Below are positions 18,342 through 27,023 of a stretch of DNA of 64,000 bases, one piece after another. The stretch is from Mycobacterium sp. GA-1285 (lineage in GTDB: Bacteria; Actinomycetota; Actinomycetes; Mycobacteriales; Mycobacteriaceae). The stretch covers positions 203,623 to 267,622 of the forward strand of contig NZ_LQIS01000023.1 of the NCBI RefSeq assembly GCF_001499905.1. Reading direction: 5' to 3'. The notes below the pieces were generated by a model. It was not told the DNA's origin. It worked only from the letters and a program-made list of their open reading frames with translations, and did not search any database. Numbering within the stretch: position 1 is the first letter of the stretch; each line of letters opens with the position of its first letter. The translations under genes were made by a program, and so were the position numbers.

Positions 18342-18537
18342 TCTTCACGTCCCAGCGCGGCCCATCGGCCGGAACCCCTATTGCGGCTTGGGTGGCTAGG
18401 CAGAACGGGCATGCCTTCAGGAACAAACTTGATCATCAACGTCGTTGAGGTGGAAGAGCGGCTTCGGTTGCTCCTTCAACACTGGACATGGCTTGGCTAG
18501 GGATCGACTCCAGTCACTCGACCCGAAGGGATCAGCT

Positions 18538-18717
18538 ATGTCTTCAGAACGTGCGCTTCGACGGCGCGCCCACGCGCAGGGACTCAAGTTGGTGAAGTAT
18601 CGCCAGGACAGTCGTTGGTTTGGTGACTACGGCCCCTATGCCTTGGCTGATCAGAACGGCTGCCTGGTGGCTTGGGGCTTGGACGTGGAGGACGTCGCCA
18701 TGGCACTGGCGGAGTAG
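18538..18717 (+). CDS. Small hypothetical protein, 59 aa
   Basis: ATG 18538 follows GAAGGGAT. The product is basic at the N-terminus (MSSERALRRRAHAQGLKLVK). It then reads DSRWFGDYGPYALADQNGCL, the look of small actinobacterial proteins of unknown function carried on mobile elements. No membrane segment. Confidence 0.6.
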   Translation: MSSERALRRRAHAQGLKLVKYRQDSRWFGDYGPYALADQNGCLVAWGLDVEDVAMALAE

Positions 18718-18719
18718 TA

Positions 18720-19402
18720 GTGGACTGAGCGATCAATAGCGGGTCGTTCAGCGCCGCCCGCGTCGACTTTGGTAATGCACCCTTAAAGCGCAGCCTCATC
18801 CTGCGAATGCCGGGGAACAGGTGGGCGGTAGCCGAGGCCCTCAGGGGTGTGGAAGGAGTTTGGTTTGCACCCGGTAAGAGGAACTCAACGGTAAGTCCGC
18901 GTGACTGGGCATGACGTTCCACCAGCTCTCGAACCGAGGTGTCCGGCTGCCCAGAGATGACGACCTGGTGGGCGTCGTAGCCGCGTCGTTCGGCGTGACG
19001 AGCCAGATCGTCGAGGTAGCGCTGGATCTGACCGGTGGAGCGATCGTCGGGTTGAGTAGCGGCTTTTAGCTCGATGGCCACCAACTGGTTCTGAGTTGGC
19101 CTCTTGCACAACATGTCTACGCGACGACCTCCGTCGAGGGTGGCTTGCTGCTGGAACCGCGTCAGGCCGCGCTTCCGGAACTCCTCCAGGTGATCCCGCC
19201 GTTTTTAGATCCATGCCTGCAGACCCTTCTCGGTGGGCAGGAGTTCACGCTGCGGAGCCAACCCCGCAATAGGCTTGTTGGCGTCCAGCATGCAAACTCG
19301 GTCCTGCGGCTTGAGAAAAGGTCGGTCAGGAGTGGGAAAGTTGTGATCTCCTCGGCCTCGAAGGCTTCTTGCATCGTTTTCGAGACACGGGGATAGCGGC
19401 AT
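18720..19402 (-). pseudogene. Decayed PD-(D/E)XK nuclease gene
   Basis: On the minus strand, successive fragments read MLDANKPIAGLAPQRELL, then a stop codon after GLQAWI, then HLEEFRKRGLTRFQQQATLD. RRVDMLCKRPTQ and LVAIELKAA follow in frame. The D...ELK pair is the nuclease signature, and the tail (GQIQRYLDDLARHAERRGYD) fits NucS/DUF91-like enzymes. A stop and at least one frameshift break it, so it is probably dead. The 3' limit is uncertain; the frame runs open beneath the plus-strand 59-codon gene. Confidence 0.6.
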
Positions 19403-19457
19403 TTTGTCACCTTCCGGCCCGAGTCACGCCGCGGCCCGCAACGCCGGCACCGCATCT

Positions 19458-20015
19458 CTATGGGCGTCGATGCTGACGGCGGACGACGCCTTGGGCCTCG
19501 CCGCGATTCTCCGCTGCTGCCCCGTGAATGGCGGACTTGAGTTCGTCGTAGGCGCATTCATACGGGCCGAGGGCTTTCAGCGGTCCGAGCCGAATCGTCT
19601 TCTGCTCGGGGAGTCTGCTGGTAGGTAGCACATAGAAGGTCCATTGTGCGACATCGAGCGGGTTGATGGCATCGTGGTCGTCACCTTCGAGCAGACAGAA
19701 TACGTACACGTCGGCGCTTCGCCCCGCACTCTCCGCAAAGGTGTCGGTGCGGGCGTCCCAGCCCATTGCGGGGCGGACGCCGAACACGATCTTTGATAGC
19801 TGGGTTTGCTTCCACGTCTGCACGTACGCAGCCGACTTCACCTCGACACCGATATCACCGATGACAAGGTCGCACCGGTCCCATTCCACGCGCGTCGTGT
19901 TGTGAATGCCGAGTGCTGTCGCCACGATGTACTCGGCCAGCACGCCGCGGTTGGTGTTAGACAGCAGGTCGCCGTACGCCCACTCCCAGAATCCCTGTTT
20001 GTTCGGGCGAGTCAT
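19458..20015 (-). CDS. Putative PD-(D/E)XK restriction-type nuclease, 185 aa
   Basis: The region CDLVIGDIGVEVKSAAYVQT (about residues 48-67) has the D...ExK spacing of PD-(D/E)XK nucleases. The N-terminus (NKQGFWEWAYGDLLSNTNRG) precedes a helix that could close the active site. ATG 20015 overlaps the stop of a degraded upstream gene. It may once have been the cutting partner of that gene. Family not identified; nuclease call is motif-based. Confidence 0.5.
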   Translation of the reverse strand: MTRPNKQGFWEWAYGDLLSNTNRGVLAEYIVATALGIHNTTRVEWDRCDLVIGDIGVEVKSAAYVQTWKQTQLSKIVFGVRPAMGWDARTDTFAESAGRSADVYVFCLLEGDDHDAINPLDVAQWTFYVLPTSRLPEQKTIRLGPLKALGPYECAYDELKSAIHGAAAENRGEAQGVVRRQHRRP

Positions 20016-20610
20016 CGTCGAGTCCTCATCGCTTGAGCAGTTCCCTTGCCCAACACGGTCGTCACTTTGTGCCGGTCGATGTCGTCGAGGGTCAGCACCG
20101 CTTCAGGTCGGGTGATCCGCTTTATATCCTCGACCTTCGGCTGCGGCACCAGCAGCGCCAGTTTTCGTGCCTCATAAACGTCGATGTTGGTGTGTATCCA
20201 CTGGTTCTGATCGATGAGACTCGTGGTCGACGCTCACGAACCAGTTCGCCATGAATTCCTGCAGGGGCGGGATGAGAGTCCAGACCTTGCGCCGCGCGAG
20301 TGCCGACCGCGCATCAGGCCGGGTGAATGCGAGCCAGGTGAGTTCGCCACTGTCGGCCTCGGTGAGCTTCCAGAACGCCCGAGCATTGTGCGTCAGGACA
20401 TTCGGCGGCCTGGTGGCGGCGATCTCTTGTCCGATCTAGGGGGGCAGCCTTCGGTAGTCGTGTGGCCACTTGCCACGAACGTCGTCCATCAATCGCGTCC
20501 CCTCACTGCGGCGGAACCACTGCGCCCGGCCTCGGTCCGTTCACGACACCCCGTTCCCCGGTTGCCTCCAAAACACTCAGCATCGTATGTCGGCAGATGC
20601 CTTTGGCCAT
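20012..20610 (-). pseudogene. Decayed gene upstream of the PD-(D/E)XK-like ORF
   Basis: Minus-strand fragments in several frames form one protein-like series. It starts MAKGICRHTMLSVLEATGER, then MDDVRGKWPHDYRRLPP and a TAG. Next come IGQEIAATRPPNVLTHNA and FWKLTEADSGELTWLAF; after a shift near 20210, NQWIHTNIDVYEARKLALL runs to TAMRTRR-like codons and a stop overlapping the next ATG. The family is not recognised. The position suggests a lost methyltransferase or companion of the 19.5 kb gene, which is inference. Confidence 0.5.
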
Positions 20611-20643
20611 TTCGAAAGCGAAGATCCTTTTCGAGACGAGCGT

Positions 20644-22164
20644 CTAAGGGCTGTACTTGGTCCACACCGGTCTGGTGCCGGGCCTGTCGTAAGGCCCCCC
20701 GCCTACGCACATCACCATGTATCCATCGCTGGACCGTCCCATCGTGAGTGACGCTTCGCCATCACAAGAACTGCCGAGCCGGCCAACACGGGGTAAGTCA
20801 GCCGTCCCGTGTGACGGCCCCACCGCACCCTCCTCGGCGGAAAACCACCTCATGGGTTCACCGCGGCTGAGAACCCCCGAGTAGCCGCTGCACAGCATTT
20901 CCTGGCCCGACAACGGGTCGATGGAAAACTTCATCCAGTCGTCGCACTCGTCACCAATGGTCGGGCCACTGGGAACCTCAGCGGTGCTTGTCGTCGGTAA
21001 TGCCGTAATTGTCATCGGTGGCGGGACGGCCGGAGACGGCGCGGGTGGCGTCGTCCTCGCGCTGGGGGCGGGTGGAGTCGGTGCATTACTCGATGAAGTG
21101 GCGCTGGTTTCAGACTGCGAGTGCTGCCATGGCCGCCACAGCACCCCAGCCACAATGAGCAGTAGCACTACCGCTGCAACCGAGATTCCAATCAGCCACC
21201 GCTTGACGGAGGCATCAGAGTCGCGGTCGGCGGTAACACCACTGGTTCTCGAAGGGGTACGCGGGACGTGGGGCCTGCGAGATGCCGGGGCCGGGGTGGT
21301 CGGCGCTGCAGCAACTCGCGGGGTCGTCGCAGCGGTTTCGGTGAACGCACGGGCGAAGTCCGTGCAGCATGCGAAGCGGTCCTTCGGATTCTTGGCCAGT
21401 GAGGCAGCCAGAACCGGGTCGAGCGAGGCTAGTTCGGGTCGTCTCTCAGCAAGGGCAGGCACCGGTGAGTTGAGGTGTCGGCTGATGACTACAGCCGGAT
21501 TGGAGTGTGGGAACAGCTGCTGGCCGGTCAGTAAGTGGTAGGTAGTGGCGGCGAGGGCGTACTGGTCAGCCCTCCCATCCATCTGCTCGCCCATCAACTG
21601 CTCTGGAGCGGCGTAGGCAACGGTGCCGACCGTCATGTTGGTCGCGGTAATGCCGCTGATGTCATCGAGAGGCCGGGCGATACCGAAGTCTGCGAGGAAG
21701 ACACTTGGGCCATCGGTGTAGAGTTCGGCGACGATGATGTTGGCGGGCTTGACGTCACGGTGGAGCAACCCCTTCTTGTGGGCGTAGTCCAGCGCACTGG
21801 CGACTGCGGTGATGATTGGCAGGACAAGATCGACCGGCATGCCCGCCGGATACTTCTGCTCCAGAAGGTGAGCGACGTCGGTGCCGTCGATGTAATCCAT
21901 GGCGATCCACAACTGGCCGTCATGCTCACCTCGGTCGTGTATCCCGACGATGTGGGGGTGATGAAGTCCTGCGGCTAGGTCGGCCTCGCGGATGAACCGC
22001 TCCCGGATAGAGGGGTCGCTGGATATGTCCGGGCGGAGGACCTTGAGGGCCTCTTGGCGGGGTAAGCGGGGGTGCTGGACCAAGTAGACCTCGCCCATGC
22101 CTCCGGAGCCGAGCAGCCGCAGGACCCGGTACCCGGCGAAGGTCTCACCGATTCTTAGCGGCAT
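20644..22164 (-). CDS. Membrane Ser/Thr protein kinase (PknB-type kinase domain)
   Basis: The 506-residue protein has a Hanks-type kinase domain (about 1-270): glycine loop GSGGMGEVY (about 18-26), catalytic HRDVKPANI (about 134-142), DFGIARP (about 157-163) and AYAAPEQL. A Pro/Thr linker follows, then one transmembrane segment (about 322-343). An outer domain with three or four Cys replaces the usual PASTA repeats. It would sense an extracellular signal and phosphorylate cytosolic targets. Unlike the chromosomal kinases it sits in a mobile element beside an EcsC-family gene. Confidence 0.9.
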   Translation of the reverse strand: MPLRIGETFAGYRVLRLLGSGGMGEVYLVQHPRLPRQEALKVLRPDISSDPSIRERFIREADLAAGLHHPHIVGIHDRGEHDGQLWIAMDYIDGTDVAHLLEQKYPAGMPVDLVLPIITAVASALDYAHKKGLLHRDVKPANIIVAELYTDGPSVFLADFGIARPLDDISGITATNMTVGTVAYAAPEQLMGEQMDGRADQYALAATTYHLLTGQQLFPHSNPAVVISRHLNSPVPALAERRPELASLDPVLAASLAKNPKDRFACCTDFARAFTETAATTPRVAAAPTTPAPASRRPHVPRTPSRTSGVTADRDSDASVKRWLIGISVAAVVLLLIVAGVLWRPWQHSQSETSATSSSNAPTPPAPSARTTPPAPSPAVPPPMTITALPTTSTAEVPSGPTIGDECDDWMKFSIDPLSGQEMLCSGYSGVLSRGEPMRWFSAEEGAVGPSHGTADLPRVGRLGSSCDGEASLTMGRSSDGYMVMCVGGGPYDRPGTRPVWTKYSP

Positions 22165-22194
22165 AATAACCGGGCGATCTGAGCAGCCCCTCTG

Positions 22195-22485
22195 TCATGA
22201 GCGACCGATTCTCCGCCCTGCCTTCTGCACCACAGCATCGTCGAAAAGCTGGGGATAGTTCAGCACAAGCTGCTCACTGGTTAGGTCGGGCCGAGGCGGC
22301 TTCATGAGATAGGCCAGCTTGACGAAACCATCGCTTGGTTGGTCGGTGTCCACGACCTTATTCGTTGCCGCCACAGGTCCGTACTGCTTCACCATCTGAA
22401 CGAAACGGGTTGGGTTGTAGCCAAGCCGCTTTGACTCCTCGATGCCCTCCCACAGGTCGGCCTCGAAACCATCAATATCAGTCAC
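22195..22485 (-). CDS. Small conserved domain protein (LGYNPTRF type), 96 aa
   Basis: The sequence SKRLGYNPTRFVQMVKQYG, SDGFVKLAYL, and LTSEQLVLNYPQLFDDAVV is a compact helical module. I know it as a recurrent C-terminal part of proteins in mobile and defence loci. Here it stands alone as a free ORF. No catalytic residues. It is 30 bases upstream of the kinase on the same strand and may be co-transcribed with it. Confidence 0.6.
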   Translation of the reverse strand: MTDIDGFEADLWEGIEESKRLGYNPTRFVQMVKQYGPVAATNKVVDTDQPSDGFVKLAYLMKPPRPDLTSEQLVLNYPQLFDDAVVQKAGRRIGRS

Positions 22486-22595
22486 TGGATGACCACCTCG
22501 TCAATTAGAAAGAAACGACTTCGAACCGACTGGCCTGCGTTCCCGACTACCCATCCTGTATGACCTGACTCCCGGACTCACTTTTGCTTCCAGGC

Positions 22596-23726
22596 CTACT
22601 CGTCCTCGTCGGCGTCACTGGTGTGGGAGTCGTTTTCGTCTTCGAGGACCATGCCTTCGGATTCAAGGAGGCCGATCACATCAATTGAGGACTCCGCATC
22701 ACCCTGGTCGGCATCGTCATCTGCCTTGACGTCGACGATGATCGGCTCAAGGGTCCCGCCCTTCTCGTAGAGGAAGCGCTCCCGGTATGCCCAGTAGGCA
22801 GCATTGGCCACGTCGTCGACCATCTTCCAGTTCAGGGCGGCACCGATACCAACGCCTGCAACGGGCACGAACTGCCCGAGCTTCTTCTTGGTGAGCTTCT
22901 GTCCAAATTGGGTGGCGAACTTCTGCACGACCTTGACAAGGGTCTGCTGGTTGAGCTGCCGCCATGCCATGTTTGTCGCGAGGCTGCGCGTCAGAATGGC
23001 AAGCTGCTGGTAGGCAACAGCTTTCGCGGCTGGCGTCACCGCCAGCCCAAGCCCGATGACCTGCATCATGAAAACTTCCTCAGCGGGGTCACGAGGGTCA
23101 TATCCGTAGTAAAGCGCATCGTGCGCAATGACTCGGCTGCATATGGTCAGGAGCGCGGCGGCATCCACGCCCATTGCAGCCGCAATGGCACCCAGTCCAG
23201 GTGCGGCTCCCGCTCCTATTCCTGCTATCCCACCCACTCCCGCTCCTGCTGCGGCACCTGCTCCTGCTCCTGCTGCGCCACCGGCTGCTGCTAGTGCCTG
23301 ACCACCGCTCACCGCCAATCCGGCGGCGGCTCCCTCTGCAGCGGCGGACACCGAGTAGGCATAGTGCAGCCGGGTGAAAGAGGCGGTCTTGTCGATGGCC
23401 CGGAGGTCCAGCTTGCGGATGTCGTCCAGGTGATCGACAAGATGGCCCCGCTTGGCATAGGCCTTGACGACCCGGGCCTCTGATGTCGTCAGTTGACCCG
23501 TGCGAGTCATGAACTTGCCCGCCCCCTCAGCGGTCGCCTTCAACGCTGCCGCTCCGCCATCTTTGACCTTGGCTGCACCGGGTGCGTTGAGCGCCCTGCC
23601 ATACCAGTCGCGCCCCTTGTCCTTCACGGATTCAGGTACTAGCCGACGGGGGGACCGACACAGCTCGCGCTCTCGGTGCTCGCGAACCTTTTCCAACTCT
23701 TGCCGTTCGTAATCTGATAACCCCAC
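22596..23726 (-). CDS. EcsC-family protein, 376 aa
   Basis: An N-terminal Arg/Lys/Glu-rich helix is followed by a Gly/Ala-rich hydrophobic stretch (about 130-195) that could insert in membrane. The EcsC core comes next: YYGYDPRDPAEEVFMMQVIG (about 206-225) and FVPVAGVGIGAALNW (about 286-300). The C-terminus is very acidic. EcsC proteins are associated with membranes; the biochemical role is unclear. Part of the minus-strand group with the kinase. Confidence 0.75.
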   Translation of the reverse strand: MGLSDYERQELEKVREHRERELCRSPRRLVPESVKDKGRDWYGRALNAPGAAKVKDGGAAALKATAEGAGKFMTRTGQLTTSEARVVKAYAKRGHLVDHLDDIRKLDLRAIDKTASFTRLHYAYSVSAAAEGAAAGLAVSGGQALAAAGGAAGAGAGAAAGAGVGGIAGIGAGAAPGLGAIAAAMGVDAAALLTICSRVIAHDALYYGYDPRDPAEEVFMMQVIGLGLAVTPAAKAVAYQQLAILTRSLATNMAWRQLNQQTLVKVVQKFATQFGQKLTKKKLGQFVPVAGVGIGAALNWKMVDDVANAAYWAYRERFLYEKGGTLEPIIVDVKADDDADQGDAESSIDVIGLLESEGMVLEDENDSHTSDADEDE

Positions 23727-23751
23727 CGGGTTCCTCCAAGTCGCTTGACGT

Positions 23752-24597
23752 CTATGCGCAGTTGTCGCATATGCCGGTCACCGGCAGGACCGTGAAGCAG
23801 GTCGGGCACACCTTGAGCGGCTCAAGCTTGGCCCGGGCTTTCTTCACTCTGGTGTACGGCTGGAGGGCCGAGAGCTTTGGCTCACCGAGGGCGGACAAGA
23901 CCTGATTAACCGCGTCACGGACTTCGGCGACGAACTCACTCCTTCGCTCCGGGGAGACCGTGTCGGTCACAACCCAGGTTCTCAGTACCTGGACACCCGG
24001 GCGGATGAAGAACTGTTCGACAGTGGGATGATCGTTCAGCCAACTGTCGAGCGTCGGGATTTCACTCTCGCTGACATATCCCCGTTCTACGAGCCACCGG
24101 CGAAAACTCGGTTCTTCAACCTCATCGCGGCTTCGCGCTCTGGCACATCCGCGACGAAAGTCGACAATCCATCGGCGAATATTTCCTGACTCGCTCAGAT
24201 CTGGGTACCAACGGTGTGCTGGTTGGGCATGCCAGTACGCGATATGGAAGTTCGAATTGACCTGCCAGCCCTCACTGCCGCCTAGGGCAATGACAGCCTC
24301 GACTTTCATCGGGTCTGAATAGAATCGTGTGTATTGGGTCTGGACCTCTGCGGGCCACATACCCAGGTAGGTATGCCCCCCGACAACCCAGAAGCTGACC
24401 CGGTCGGTAATGAACACCTGATCTTCTGGAAACTTGACACAGGCTGACGGCGACAAGGGCGTGCCACGAGGGGACATCATTCCGCCGCCTTTGTGGAGTT
24501 CTCCCGGAAGCCCCGTTGCCTCCTCCAGAATCGTCAGCAACTGCGATGTGTGCTCGCTAACCTTCGCCGGCCCAAAGCGCTCATCGGTCACCGACAT
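23752..24597 (-). CDS. Hypothetical protein with C-terminal zinc ribbon, 281 aa
   Basis: From ATG 24597 (MSVTDERFGPAKVSEHTSQL) the protein is soluble and mixed alpha/beta. It ends with CPTCFTVLPVTGICDNC, a short zinc ribbon. The frame is open 16 codons further upstream. No known catalytic motif. It is 25 bases upstream of the EcsC-family gene, so probably in its operon. Function unknown. Confidence 0.6.
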   Translation of the reverse strand: MSVTDERFGPAKVSEHTSQLLTILEEATGLPGELHKGGGMMSPRGTPLSPSACVKFPEDQVFITDRVSFWVVGGHTYLGMWPAEVQTQYTRFYSDPMKVEAVIALGGSEGWQVNSNFHIAYWHAQPAHRWYPDLSESGNIRRWIVDFRRGCARARSRDEVEEPSFRRWLVERGYVSESEIPTLDSWLNDHPTVEQFFIRPGVQVLRTWVVTDTVSPERRSEFVAEVRDAVNQVLSALGEPKLSALQPYTRVKKARAKLEPLKVCPTCFTVLPVTGICDNCA

Positions 24598-24681
24598 CCA
24601 CCATCCCCGGCTGCCTCGTTGGTCGACCTGGCGGCAGACCCACACTCGGGCCGATACGAAGAATGCACGTCATCGACGCAG

Positions 24682-24900
24682 TCAGTCATCCCATGAGAGC
24701 GAGTAATGTCCAGGCCCGGTTTCGTGACAGTTCGCATACCGGATACCAGCGGCCCTCGCCTGCTTTTCTGCAGCCTGGCAGGCTGCCTTACTTGTACCGA
24801 AGTCGATGCTGTCGTAGGCGTTGGCGACGGCTGCGCTAACCGTCGAAGCGGTTGCTGCCGCAGCGCCTAACAAGAGAAGCTTGCACCAAAAATTCTTCAT
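24682..24900 (-). CDS. Small secreted protein, 72 aa
   Basis: ATG 24900 follows GGGAGGG. A signal peptide (about 1-28, MKNFWCKLLLLGAAAATAST then AVANA) precedes a mature part of about 44 residues. That part has two Cys (TSKAACQAAEKQ and IRYANCHETG) and ends SLSWDD. Probably one disulfide. Family not recognised. A putative promoter motif shared with two other secreted genes lies about 135 bases upstream. Confidence 0.65.
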   Translation of the reverse strand: MKNFWCKLLLLGAAAATASTVSAAVANAYDSIDFGTSKAACQAAEKQARAAGIRYANCHETGPGHYSLSWDD

Positions 24901-25032
24901 GGAATGAACCCTCCCCGGCCCGAATCCCTCGGGCGATGCTCGTACCGGAAGTGACGTAGTCCGTCGAGGCGCGCCCAGCCCCGCCTGCGCCCCGCCTTCT
25001 TCGAGCGACGATATGGCCACAACAGCCGGGGA

Positions 25033-25065
25033 CCAATCAGGCGTTTCCCTATGACTTATTTGCTG
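25033..25065 (-). promoter_or_regulatory. Shared promoter-like motif, copy 1
   Basis: Plus-strand reading CAATCAGGCGTTTCCCTATG, then ACTTATTTGCTGG. It matches sites at 29401 and 63341 almost base for base and lies upstream of a minus-strand secreted gene in each case. Reverse reading gives CATAGGGAAAC. Confidence 0.5.
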
Positions 25066-25199
25066 GTCTCTGGGACCACCTGTCAGACGCGGTCCTATAG
25101 ACGGAGACGGCCACCGTATGTCGGCAGCATCGCCGACTACCGTCCGACCCGCAGAAACGCTCTTTGAAGTCGTTAAGACGCTCGTTCGATGAGAACGGT

Positions 25200-25694
25200 C
25201 TAACCCACCTTCAAGGCGTCTAAGCACCCCGCGACCATCTCGTCATCGTCAAGACGGGCGACTTGAGGAATGGTTGTCGCGTGCACCGCACGTGTGCATA
25301 CCCCTGAGTCAGAGCTATCCACCGCGCCATCACCGTACTTCGGGTCCAGCCGCTGCAACTGCCGTGCCCAATAGGCGATGTAGGACTGCCCGACAATGAA
25401 GGGGTCGGACCAGGCATCTGGCCCGTACATCTGCGGGCGAGGACAGATGCCCGTGCTGGCACCAATGCTGTTGATCTCGGCGTTGTTGCGGAGGTCGTAC
25501 ACATAGTTGATCTGGTTCGTGCAACGGTCAGCAATAACGGAGGGGTCAGCAGATGCCTGGCCCGTTCTGAACCCACAGACGACAATTGTCAGGATTAGGG
25601 CGGCGTAGGACCCCTTGACCACCGCGACCTGCCAGAGTGAAGTTTTCGTCTTCCTGCCAGACATTTTGGAGGCAAGTCGCAGGCCGCTGTTCAC
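25200..25694 (-). CDS. Secreted protein with DEMVAGCLDAL tail, 164 aa
   Basis: A hydrophobic segment (about 25-42) ending near GQASA is a signal peptide or anchor. The true start may be the internal ATG at residue 11. The mature part has Cys at the start (IADRCTNQ), middle (STGICPRPQ), and end (SGVCTRAV, VAGCLDAL). The last 12 residues resemble the end of the next gene upstream (DMVAGCIDGL), suggesting a shared module. Stop-start overlap places it third in an operon. Confidence 0.65.
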   Translation of the reverse strand: MNSGLRLASKMSGRKTKTSLWQVAVVKGSYAALILTIVVCGFRTGQASADPSVIADRCTNQINYVYDLRNNAEINSIGASTGICPRPQMYGPDAWSDPFIVGQSYIAYWARQLQRLDPKYGDGAVDSSDSGVCTRAVHATTIPQVARLDDDEMVAGCLDALKVG

Positions 25695-26089
25695 CTTGGC
25701 TCCGAGGGAAGGCCATCTATGCAGCCGGCGACCATGTCCTCAAGAACGAGGTCTTCCCGGTTCGGACTCTTATCGCGTTCTTGCTTGACCAAGTATCGGC
25801 ATGAATCCTCGGCTGCGGCGGGGTAGTCACAGTTCCCGAGCATCCCGCATTTGCCCTTGAAGTAGATTTCGGCCATATTGCTCTGTTCGTATCCGAGCTG
25901 ATAAGACGTCTCGTCACGAGAGCGTCCGCATGCAGCCAGCGTGAGCGCCACGAAAGCCAGGCCTCCGGCTAATGTCAGCCACCTGGCTAGCCGGGCAGGC
26001 GCGGTCGACGCGCATGCTTGGACGAGCGGACCAGGAGAGCAAAGACGACATCCCCCGGTCGGCGTGCAGTGTTCCGAGTAATGACTCAA
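25691..26089 (-). CDS. Lipoprotein with DMVAGCIDGL tail, 132 aa
   Basis: The lipobox is LTLAAC, with the acylated Cys near residue 54, preceded by a hydrophobic stretch (about 38-53). The 30 residues before that are Cys-rich, and the start may lie further in. The mature part has paired Cys (GKCGMLGNCD) and ends with the module shared with the downstream gene. ATGA overlaps on both sides make it the middle gene of three. Confidence 0.65.
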   Translation of the reverse strand: MSHYSEHCTPTGGCRLCSPGPLVQACASTAPARLARWLTLAGGLAFVALTLAACGRSRDETSYQLGYEQSNMAEIYFKGKCGMLGNCDYPAAAEDSCRYLVKQERDKSPNREDLVLEDMVAGCIDGLPSEPR

Positions 26090-26454
26090 CGCCCGCCTCC
26101 CATTAGGTCCTCGTAGATCTCGTCCGAAACGTGGCTGTAGGTCGGGCAGTAAGCGAGGACCGCGTTGTGTATCAGGAGTGAGGCATCGTCCCGCGAGTAT
26201 CCATAGCCCATAAGCGTCGACCGCATCTCAAGCCACGACACCCCGTGCGCTAAGCCCTCGTTGCAGACCATGTGGCCTTGGCTGATAAGAACTGCCGGAT
26301 CGTGGATCGTCCAACCGATGGACTCCAATGTCGTTAGGAATTTGTAGTCCTCCTGTGTCATATCGGCCCAGGCGGGTTGAGCGCCGGTTAGGACACCCAG
26401 CGACACCGCCACCGCCAATAACAAGGCTGCAGCAACCGCTGATGTTCTCCCCAT
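26086..26454 (-). CDS. Secreted DUF732 protein, 122 aa
   Basis: A signal peptide of about 30 residues ends QPAWA. The mature region follows the DUF732 plan: FLTTLESIGWTIHDP, HMVCNEGLAHGVSWLEM, and a helix ending AVLAYCP. The two Cys probably pair. First gene of the operon with the two Cys-tailed exported proteins downstream. Role of DUF732 proteins is unknown. Confidence 0.8.
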   Translation of the reverse strand: MGRTSAVAAALLLAVAVSLGVLTGAQPAWADMTQEDYKFLTTLESIGWTIHDPAVLISQGHMVCNEGLAHGVSWLEMRSTLMGYGYSRDDASLLIHNAVLAYCPTYSHVSDEIYEDLMGGGR

Positions 26455-26558
26455 GGCATCATCCTGACCGCCTATAGGGTTTGATCACTGCGCAATGGGC
26501 AAAGTTCGTGTTGCGACGATCCCGACCTTGCCCGCTCCGCGAGCGGATGACTCCCGTA

Positions 26559-27022
26559 TCACTCGTAGAGATCGGCCACAGCAGCTCGCCCGGCGGCCTC
26601 GGCCTCAGCGCGGCGCTTGGCCTCTCGGAGGTGTGCGTACTTGCGCTGTATCATGTCCATCGTCGGCGCTTTGTCGGCAGCCGCGATCTGCCAGGCCTCT
26701 TCACCGCAGCGAAGCAATGTCGCAGCGGGCTAACGCACGGCAACTGAGCATCGCGCGAGACACGGTGGCCAATGCGCTGGCCAGCGAGGGTCCACCGAAG
26801 TACGTGCGACCCTCCTCGCCTTCGGAGATCGACGAGGTCGAGCCGCGCGGATCCGGGCGTTGCTTTCGGTGTATCCCGGGATGCCAGCGCCGGTGATCGC
26901 CGAGCGGGTCGGGTGGACCGGCGGGCATTCCCGGTTCGTAGCGCGGATCTGATCCGAAAGAGGCGCAGGCCCTTGTACTCCGCGAACGTCTTCCCGGTCT
27001 TCAGCGCCATGACGTCGGCCAA
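26559..27022 (-). pseudogene. Minus-strand gene split by an IS21 fragment
   Basis: From TTG 27022 the product would begin LADVMALKTGKTFAEYKGLR. After the IS21 debris the same strand resumes with APTMDMIQRKYAHLREAKRR, ends VADLYE, then a stop at 26559. The two halves look like one small coiled-coil protein interrupted by the insertion. The start is one base from the stop of the DUF2510 gene, so they may have formed an operon. Confidence 0.4.
26715..26965 (+). mobile_element. IS21-family istA remnant
   Basis: Frames carry ARQLSIARDTVANALASEG and PPKYVRPSSPSEIDEVEPR, then in another frame MPAPVIAERVGWTGGHSRF. This is the N-terminal part of IS21 IstA with at least one frameshift. No ends or istB remain. 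Confidence 0.65.
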
Positions 27023-27023
27023 G

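Noticed and set aside
23200..23300. Short tandem repeats (GCTCCTGCT-like) taken for a CRISPR or VNTR
   Set aside because: They encode the Gly/Ala-rich stretch of the EcsC-family protein; units are irregular and there are no spacers.
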